NCBI GenBank assembly: GCA_015227615.1
Contig: JAALGZ010000014.1
Coordinates: forward strand, 496,001-560,000
From: Labyrinthula sp. Ha
Lineage: Eukaryota; Sar; Bigyra; Labyrinthulida; Labyrinthulaceae
Length of the DNA stretch: 64,000 nt
Reading direction: 5' to 3'
The number at the start of each line of letters is the position of its first letter. Position 1 is the first letter of the stretch. The position numbers and the translations under genes were made by a program. Below the pieces are notes generated by a model that searched no databases, was not told the origin of the DNA, and worked only from the letters and a program-made list of their open reading frames with translations. This document shows positions 56,301-64,000 of the stretch, piece by piece.

Positions 56301-59300
56301 GAAAGTTTTGTGTCTCTTTTTCATAAGGGGTTTGCATGGGATCATTCTTTCAACTTTAACATGTGCTACTTGTCTCTATTGATTAATAGTTAGTCTTGGA
56401 TATGTCCAGGTGTATGGAATCGTTTTTGCGAGTTAAGGCCGAAATCATTACATTGTCACTTCAAAATATTGATAAATACTATTTGATGTAAGGCTTGTGT
56501 ATAAAATAGAATAAGTGGTACTGAAAATGTATACCTTACCGCATGATTAGCAAGCTTCTTAGGCTTCAAAGTATAAGTCAAATTTTTGTTGCCGAAGAGA
56601 CTCCGTGCGTTTTGTATTAATTTTATCTTTGAGTAGACTTCCTAGTAGACTAAAAGACCAAATCTGATGACTCACAAATCATAATTCAGAGCATGAATGA
56701 GTTCATGTGTTACACCCTGACCCTTTGCTGCTCATAAAAATCTCATGCTAGTTGAATACATAAATTAAATTTTATGTTCGTGCTGCTGCTTAGTTCATGC
56801 TCATAATTTGTGATAGTACAATTTGCCATATTTTCAGTAATAATACTCAGTGTAACCTTTAGAAGCTACATTAGCTTATAAATGTAGTAGCTGCCTTAGT
56901 TCAACCTATTCTATTTCCTTGATGTTGAATGAGATTAGTTGTTTGTTAATCATCGAGCCACGCCACCCCTTGCTCAGATTAATATTACTGTTTTATCATT
57001 TTTATTTCTTTCATAGTTCAAGTTAGGATTATTTATTTTCAAACCAGGGTTGAGATATAAAAATAGACATAAAAACATGGGAAATAGTTTTCAGAAAGCG
57101 GTAAACCCAACCTGAAAATTGGAAGATTTAAAAAAACATTTAACTCGGGAAGGGACAACTAAACTTGCAAAATTATAAGGCTTATCAACATTTATTTGGT
57201 AATTATATTGGTTCTAACTATCAGAGAGAGATTTTGGATTTTCCTTTTTTTACAAATTACTCTGAACATACTCTGGTCTTCAACGATTCTCAGATATCAA
57301 TCACTATTGCTAAAGAGTAATCAGCAATTACCAACCATAACATGAGAGTATTAAACGAATCAAGAAATAAAAATAGAATATATTTAAAGCTAGCCAGGAA
57401 TTATTGGTTGATTTGAATTCTTTCAAACAATCTCTGTTTAAGGAACTGTTAAGGTAGTCGGGAGTAACTAATGCCATATAGACGCCACGATGTTATTAGA
57501 GGTATTGCTAGTATAATTATTTTTAACCGTGGATGTGAAGATGAAAAACGAAAAGTGTACTCTCAGAATATTTACCTATAAAATATTTTTTGGTGGTATA
57601 TTTTAATCAAGTTTTCTGGGCAATTTTTGTTTCCGTAATGGTTGCAATTTAATTAGTTTTATTTCTTAGTACTTTCTATATGTTAATTTATGAAGCAACT
57701 CTAACAACTACTATTCTCATAGTTGTCCTTTAACACTCAAAAATAAATCTTCTAGTGCGCGGCAAAAGTACGTACTCTTGATTTTGTTGAAAATCGTGTA
57801 TCATATAGAAGCAAACTTGGGGTAGTTATGTTTATGCAGAGCCTTAGGTCATCTTATAGTTTGAAGGCGGTATGCGACCGATCGCTCTATCTACAATAAA
57901 AACTATACCATTCCTCGTTGCTATTTCCTACTTGCTTGTATTCTAAGGTAAATTTCTTATCTTTCTATGAACAAAATACTTGAATTCCATTAAGCATAGC
58001 TGCTTTGTTTCTTGGGACCTGGAGTTTTAGAACGTCGATAAGCTGAAATATTCTTGCATTCTTCTTACATAGGGCCATATTCTTAAGTGACTAATGGGAG
58101 CGGTGTCATCTTGTCAAATCAAGCTACTGGGTCATATAAAACACCAATAAATGTAAAACAGTTTAGTCACTTAATCTTTTGTGATAAATTAGTGTGTTAC
58201 TATTTCTGAGAAACATATTCATGAAATTATGTCTTGATGATTAGGGGTAAATTAGCCCAATTTTGACCAGTAGTTAGCCCGTTTCATATAAACTCTCTCT
58301 GTTTAGTGAGCCAAATTTTAAAGTTATCTCTAAAACCCTCATCGAATCAACTACATAAAACTTAAAAAATTCGTGGTTATTTAAATTTAGACAAAACTAT
58401 GTTGGATCACCTTTAAATTCAAATATAGTTAAATTTCATTTTGGATTTATTATATATGTTTGTCATTAGTAGCGAAATTAAAGCCACAACCATCACCCAT
58501 GGTAACTAAGAGTTACCGAGTTCTTTAAGGTTTGAAGCTGCTAAGCTTTTTTAATTTCATGGAAGGAAATGTCATTAAGAGCAGAAAGCTTATTGTGGTC
58601 TCGCAACAATATATATAGCAACGAGAAATGAAAACAAACATGACACATTAACTTCAAAGTAACATAGTTTAACTTAATGCAAATATGGGTACCCATCAGG
58701 TACTCCAAAGCCTATTAAGCAATGGTACCAATTTCTTAGAACCGTGCACCGGAACAAAAAATAAACATAAATGTCAAGATCTCAGATTTTTTCTAGCTTT
58801 CTTGACTGAAATCAGCCCGGTAGCCAATTAGAAAATTGAAAGGGTAAATAAACAATTAATCAAACTAATTTGAAATTTACTGCCATAAAAAAGAGTAATA
58901 TATGTATATATATGTAAATTGGTGTTTTGCTTGCAAGTACGAGTCAAACTATAGTAAGAAAATGAAGTGAAGAGTCGCGTGACGGAAAATTTCTCGGAAA
59001 TTTCCAATGAGCAAATAATTGCATAGAATCTAAGTAAATCCCAACAACGAAGAAGACAGAAATGAGATTAAGCAAGAGCGTCAGAATATTAAGAACTCTA
59101 GGTTGATATTATTAGTGGACATCCATAATTACATGTTTAATATTTTAAAGTCTTACATTGTAGGTATAAATTAGATAAGCAAGTATTTGTAAATCGCTTG
59201 CTTAGTTTTTAGTTATTAAAGGTATCCTTTACTATAATAGGCGAGTCGAATATAACAACTTCAAGAAATATAATTTAGTTTTGAGGTTCATAGATCATTT

Positions 59301-61382
59301 TATGTACTACGAAGTCGTTATCTTATGATTTCTAATGTTTGTGAGCTCATGAGCTCCCCAAACCTTTCATTAGTTCCAAATTCTTCTAATAAATCTATTA
59401 CTTCAAAATTTTATTTGTTTTATATTTATATATAATTGCTCAGCTTCAAGAACATAATTGCCTCGAATAACTACACATAATTTTCTGATAATTTAGAGTT
59501 AATTAATTGTTGCATCCTTTACTGCCACTTCCAGAAGTTTTTGAAAGTTTTAAGTTAAAGTATGTAGCTAATAGTGGGGGAAGAAGAAAACTAGAATGGA
59601 GAAAGTATAACAATAAACCTCCTTTGTTCATACTCAAAGAAATATGGCATTAAAATATTCATCGAATATAGAAGTAACTCCCTTTATGGATTTTTCTATG
59701 AGTGAGTGCTGAAAAGAGTACTGTAACACATTCTTCAGTTCGAAACAAGATTTCGACCCCAAAATAAGCAACTCTCTTTGTTTGCATTAAGCCTGTCTTT
59801 AAAGAATCATGGGGAAAAAGGCTGATAGTACCTTTTAACTCATCTTTACAAACGTTATCAAACTAAAGCAGAGTTTAAGTGCACCCAATATTTAATTATT
59901 ACTTCTGAAAAATAATTTATTTTATATTCAGCGTGCTTCTCTATGTTCAACCCTAGAAATACAAAGTTAATACTAAAAAATCCATAAAATATGCTCTAGT
60001 ATCTGTATGTGGTTTTCTCGTATTGTACTATTGGGGAAGTGCAACCAGCATTGTAGAAATGCACTATGTACGCGGTCAACACGAAGCTGCCATCACTTCC
60101 TCTCATTACTTCTTTGCATTGTTTTTATGAGGAGATATGAATCACATGGTGGGGCCAACATTTCTTTGTTGTAGTTTATGGAGAGATTTTTTATTGAAAG
60201 TTGTCCTCTTTAGCACTGTACACTCCTGCTTGATTCCGAAGGGCCTTCATAAGTTACAAACTACACATTGCTTACAGGTTATTTATTTAGTCAGTCTATA
60301 TAATTATGCTGTATCACGTTATACAATATACCCACAGCACTTAAAACCATTTAATGCCCAAACCTTAACAATATATAGTATTCCTCAGGTAGGTCACAAG
60401 GCCCGTAAGACTGATTGTTGCCACTGGAATCAGTTGGACAATGCATAGAGTTGTTTAAAATCAATGAGAGCTGCATCATAATATAAGACTCACACAGAAT
60501 CTAGTATATAGTGGATACCTTTAATAAAGTTTGTTGAAACTTTAGTTTTGAATTGGTATGGAATCGTAACAAATCAGGAAAAAGATCATCCAAACGGGAG
60601 TCTGCCATAGCTAAATGTAAGATTTCGCTAAGTCACAGTTCTTCTTACTGGAGAATAAAGTAGAATTTAACGATGATCTAATTTGAACTGTGGTACGCGC
60701 TTGGCACTTAGCAATGATTCAGCTGCTTCATTCTTTTAAACTCCTTGCCCAAGAGCCGTGTGACCGATATTTTAAAAAAATAATAATGCGCTTTCGGAAG
60801 AGCATATAATTAACAGGCATTACACAGCCAATGTAATAGTAAGCTTTTTTACTTCCAGAACGCACCATTCTTCAAAACGGTTACCCCCTCAGAAAAGCTT
60901 TATTTTGCTTTACAAGTCCAGACTCTTAATTGAGAAAAAAAAATAACAAATGTATTTTGCTTCAACATGGGAAAACTCTTCTCGAAGAAACAAACATAAT
61001 TTAGTTATGTACTATTGGGTTTAGGGTATTTCAAGTTTTCATGTAGTAGTAATGGCTCGTGACAGTGAACTTACTAATAAAGGTTCAAGGTATATAAATG
61101 CAATCTAGTAATCTATCTTCGAAACCTATATAACTTATTACTTTTCCAGACTTTCATAAAAAACTTATATTATTATATAGGACCTCTCTATAATAAATAT
61201 TCTATAATGCCTTTTTCGTATAACATTTTCTTATATATTCTAAACTATGCTTACTTAATATATTCTCACAATAGTTTGACAACCAGTTGAAAACCAAGCC
61301 CAAAATTGTTGCAAACTGCAACACTGCACACGATGGACGAAAAGTAAAATACAAATCCCAACACAGAAGAATCTAAAACAAA
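56301..61382. other. Gene-poor desert
   Basis: No gene is supported in 5 kb. A 103-codon open stretch at 60137-60448 has no recognisable domain and lies in a region of scattered short frames. The last ~60 bp before 61383 are A-rich and form the probable leader of the cytidylyltransferase gene. Confidence 0.5.
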
Positions 61383-61826
61383 ATGTCAAAGAAAGTTGTG
61401 GTCGCTTCTGGATACTTTGATCCAATGCACTATGGTCACGTTGAATATCTTCAAAAAAGTAAAGATCTTGGTGACACATTGATTGTAATAATCAATAGTG
61501 ACGAACAAGCGCAGATGAAGAAAGGGCAACCCTTCATGAATGCAAACGAAAGGGTTAAATTAGTCAGAGCACTTGAATGTGTTGATGCAGCTGTAATTGC
61601 TGTTGATGAAGATCGAACTGTATGCAAAACCTTATCGTTATTACACCCGGATATCTTCACGAATGGAGGAGATCAAACTAATCAGTCCATCCCGGAGGCA
61701 AAAGTCTGCAACGAGCTTGGAATTCAGATGGCGGATGGACTTGGAGGAAAAGTTCAAAGCTCCAGCTGGCTTTTAGCGAGAAGTAGAGGAGATAATATCG
61801 TTGTTAAAGACGACCCTAATCAATAA
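61383..61826 (+). CDS. Cytidylyltransferase-like nucleotidyltransferase
   Basis: The ORF encodes 147 residues in one compact domain. It has the nucleotide-binding H-x-G-H (YFDPMHYGHVEYL, H16/H19), a 'NANERVKLVRAL' helix, 'DIFTNGGDQTNQSIPEA' and the C-terminal 'GGKVQSSSWLL' loop corresponding to the RTSGISTT-type nucleotide-binding motif. The family transfers CMP or AMP to phosphorylated small molecules (glycerol-3-phosphate, ethanolamine-phosphate, heptose-phosphate). The 'NGGD.TN..IPE...C.ELGI' stretch resembles bacterial heptose/glycerol-phosphate nucleotidyltransferases, so the substrate is open. It is intronless with no targeting signal, and converges on the four-TM gene 82 bp away. Confidence 0.88.
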   Translation: MSKKVVVASGYFDPMHYGHVEYLQKSKDLGDTLIVIINSDEQAQMKKGQPFMNANERVKLVRALECVDAAVIAVDEDRTVCKTLSLLHPDIFTNGGDQTNQSIPEAKVCNELGIQMADGLGGKVQSSSWLLARSRGDNIVVKDDPNQ

Positions 61827-61908
61827 ATTCTTGTCATTCTCAACAACCTTACATATTCTGCTCAACCAAATTTTTAGCTCAGTTTTATACAACAAATTAA
61901 TTACCTTT

Positions 61909-62801
61909 TCAAAAGAGCGTGAGATTATTTTCTTCTTGTGATCCATCATTCAAATTTAAACGGCCAATAGGATGTGCCTTTACCTCTACATGTCGGAGAA
62001 TTCTAGCCGTTTGAAGAGGTTGATGGAGATCAACAATTTTTCCAATAGAAAGCTCTTCTGCGAAACAAAACTCTGTTTCGGAGCATAAAAAAGAGGAACA
62101 CCGACTTTTCCTTTGAGATAGCTCTTTTGCGATTGGTAGGTTTGATTTTCTAAGCTTGCTAAATGGCAGCTCGGCTTCTTTACAAAAATCTAGGATTTTG
62201 TAACCAAAATAAGTAGAGCTGACAAAAAAGATAAGATTCAAGAACACAAGAAAGGCCTAAATAATAAAAAAAGAAGTAGTTTTACAGATATTCGACAAAG
62301 ATCGATACTTCGATCGCGGAAACTAAGCTCATACTCTGACAATGATGCTTCGCAGAAGTCGCCATTTGTCCACCAGTGAAAAACAAAGCTGCAAAAAGAA
62401 ATAATTAAAAGAGTAGATGCTAGAGAGGAAACTGTCAGAAAGCATTGCAAAAGAAAAAATGCGTGGATTTTCCGTGCCCGGCAAACAGCTAACGGGGTCA
62501 AAAGAGCAAAGAGAAAGGTAAGCACAATAAAACTTGCTGCAAATAAGATGAGGAGCTGCTGAGGATTCGAATCCAATACAAACTTCGGAAGTGGGTCGGA
62601 AGCATTGCGCTCCCCTAGACCCCGAGTAAAGTGCTTTCCAAGTTGTTGCCCGTTGTCGTGTCCAGTTTGTTCTTCCTCCACTCGAACAAGTGAAAAATTG
62701 GCTGGATGATAAAGTTGGAGCACCTCATACGCAATTGTTGCAAGGAAGACACAACAATTGGATATCTTGTAAAATTTTTCTTGCTTTTCTATATTTTTCA
62801 T
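61909..62801 (-). CDS. Four-TM membrane protein, one 29-nt intron
   Basis: The exons are 62286-62801 and 61909-62256, giving 287 residues. The first hydrophobic segment (about 13-32) is followed by a ~50-residue polar loop. Three more spans come at about 81-106, 111-143 and 172-192 ('SAFLVFLNLIFFVSSTYFGY'), then a ~95-residue charged, Ser- and Cys-containing cytosolic tail. TM1, large loop, then three close spans is the claudin/PMP22/Sur7-like layout; no family signature is clear. Splicing a 29-nt GT-AG intron is required: without it the frame stops just after the third span, and with it the fourth span and tail follow in phase. Confidence 0.8.
62257..62285 (-). other. 29-nt intron in the four-TM gene
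   Basis: On the minus strand it starts GTAAAACTAC and ends TTATTATTTAG, with a run of seven T's before the acceptor. It lies between codons (phase 0). Splicing joins ...LCRIS to AFLVFLNL and creates the fourth membrane span. Confidence 0.88.
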
Positions 62802-63198
62802 TCCTTCCTAGCCTGCCTTAACGAAAGTTAAATATGTTCCTGGGTGCAGTATGTTGTTCCTATTATTTTGGTATTTGGTAAGTGCGCAAACAATACTCAA
62901 CTGAACACGAAAAGGAATTGCATTTGGTATCAACAAAACGGAATCTTACCAGTAAAATTAATCTTTTAGAATCATTATTGGTTAAACAACTAAGAATGGT
63001 ATATACCGGTATTTCTGCGATATAGTATTATGATAGCAATGCTAAAGCATGAATACATGTTTTGGGGTTGGGGACATTATAGTAGTAAGATTGCCTAAGG
63101 AAAAGAATAAGTTGGGGGAACAAACAGAAGCTAGAAGTGACAGCTACTTACGCTATACGTCTAACACAATGTTTTTTCTGTGCAAGCTCTCTATGCAC
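62802..63198. other. Intergenic region between tandem minus-strand genes
   Basis: It holds the m-AAA protease 3' end and the four-TM gene promoter. No distinctive motif is seen, apart from TATACCGGTAT (63002-63012), a short palindrome. Confidence 0.4.
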
Positions 63199-64000
63199 CT
63201 ACGCTGGAGATCCTTTCTCATTGAGAAACTCTTCGTAATTTAACGGGACTTTGAACGGCCTTGGTCCTATTAGATCAGCAAGATCATGCTGTGTTATTGT
63301 CTCTGCTTCTAGAAGTTTCTCAGCTACCTTCTTCAGTCCATCCTGTTTCTCCGTTAGGAGCTCCTTAACTCGTTCATAAGATTCTGTTATCAACTTCTTT
63401 GCCTCTTCATCAATGATCTCCGCTGTTTTATCACTGTATGGCTTTTCATTAACAATAGCATTATTATCCGGCTGAAAGGATACATTTCCAACCTTTTCGT
63501 TCATTCCAAATACCTTGATCATATTGTATGCCATCTTGGTTACCTTATCCAAATCATCAGCTGCACCTGTTGTAACATTATGCCGTCCAAATGTTAGTTC
63601 TTCAGCTGCTCTCCCACCTAAGGTCATACTCATTCGATCAAGCAACTGTGCCTCAGAGTGCAGTGCCATCTCTTTAGGTAAGTACTGAGCAAAACCTAAA
63701 GCTCCGCTCATTCGTGGAACAATTGTGACCTTGAGCAAAGGATCTGCATGTTCCAAAAACCATCCTGCTATCGCGTGTCCAGCTTCATGATAAGCAACAG
63801 TTTTTCTCTCCTCTGGTGACATCATACTTTTTCCATTCTTCTCCAATCCTCCAATTACTCTGTCTACGGCCTTATCAAAGCATTCATCACTAATTAAATC
63901 CATGTCCTCTGTTTTCTCACCACTTTTATCAGCTTTAAATATTTTTCTGGCTGCAAGGATTGCCGCCTCATTACAAATATTCGCTATCTGTGCACCTGAA
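63199..64000 (-). CDS. m-AAA protease (Afg3/Yta12 type), 3' part
   Basis: The gene runs off the window; the visible 266 residues are the C-terminal part. It begins in the AAA lid ('SGAQIANICNEAAILAA'). The zinc peptidase motif HEAGH (VAYHEAGHAIAGW), 'FLEHADPLLKVTIVPR', 'GFAQYLPKE', 'TLGGRAAEE' and 'DDLDKVTKMAYNMI' follow in FtsH-family order. The HADPLLKVTI..R and QYLPKE wording is that of mitochondrial m-AAA subunits, which degrade inner-membrane proteins from the matrix side and mature mL32. The C-terminal tail is 'RPFKVPLNYEEFLNEKGSPA'. No intron is visible in this part. The N-terminal targeting peptide and membrane spans lie outside. Confidence 0.95.
   Translation of the reverse strand, partial: SGAQIANICNEAAILAARKIFKADKSGEKTEDMDLISDECFDKAVDRVIGGLEKNGKSMMSPEERKTVAYHEAGHAIAGWFLEHADPLLKVTIVPRMSGALGFAQYLPKEMALHSEAQLLDRMSMTLGGRAAEELTFGRHNVTTGAADDLDKVTKMAYNMIKVFGMNEKVGNVSFQPDNNAIVNEKPYSDKTAEIIDEEAKKLITESYERVKELLTEKQDGLKKVAEKLLEAETITQHDLADLIGPRPFKVPLNYEEFLNEKGSPA

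Noticed and set aside
1-64000. CRISPR arrays, rRNA genes, bacterial operon or riboswitch features.
   Set aside because: No regularly spaced repeats of the right form and no conserved rRNA blocks were seen; gene content is eukaryotic nuclear.

Overview
This looks like a chromosome fragment from an AT-rich microbial eukaryote. The nuclear signs are a MAP-kinase-like kinase, a HOPS/CORVET Vps18 subunit, an ERGIC-53/VIP36-type cargo lectin, a mitochondrial ribosomal protein, an m-AAA protease, two fungal-type CBM1 modules and Ty1/copia elements. TAA, TAG and TGA all end recognisable genes, so there is no sign of a variant code. I cannot fix the phylum. CBM1 plus a PTKY wall-type repeat occurs in fungi, oomycetes and some algae, and the very short introns point to a lineage with miniaturised spliceosomal introns.

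Layout: genes lie in small tight islands separated by long gene-poor stretches. About 1-13.1 kb is a desert with a dead copia relic near 10 kb and two decayed tandem repeats near 12.7-13.0 kb. Island 1 (13.1-15.8 kb) holds a possible spliced small gene, a 96-residue acidic/coiled protein and a MAPK/CDK-family kinase with an unusual TEH activation motif. After a desert, 21.95-22.96 kb carries a zinc-finger (Stc1-like) plus OTU-protease gene. After another desert with a copia relic (26.2-27.2 kb), 27.9-31.0 kb carries an unknown 336-residue protein and a class B flavin monooxygenase. A broken copia LTR retrotransposon fills 31.0-36.0 kb and has a second LTR-like repeat inserted in it. Island 3 (39.6-41.6 kb) has an FHA-domain gene converging to within 4 bp on a beta-hydroxyacid dehydrogenase gene that needs two tiny introns. 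44.5-45.1 kb is a secreted CBM1 protein with a (PTKY)n tail. Island 4 (46.3-54.6 kb) has an actin-like pseudogene, Vps18, a spliced mL40-like gene, an L-type lectin and a coiled-coil protein. Island 5 (61.4-64.0 kb) has a cytidylyltransferase-like protein, a spliced four-TM protein and the C-terminal part of an m-AAA protease.

The strongest new signal is a set of GT-AG introns only 27, 29, 30 and 31 nt long, with a probable fifth of 33 nt. Each one either restores a reading frame or removes an insertion from a conserved motif. One of them reveals a gene (50985-51408, minus) that no single open frame shows. A second signal is a near-identical palindrome, TTTCCGATAA-NNN-TATCG(G)AAA, directly upstream of two unrelated genes. 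Vps18, the cargo lectin and the coiled-coil protein share a membrane-traffic theme, but I see no operon-like logic beyond compact spacing.
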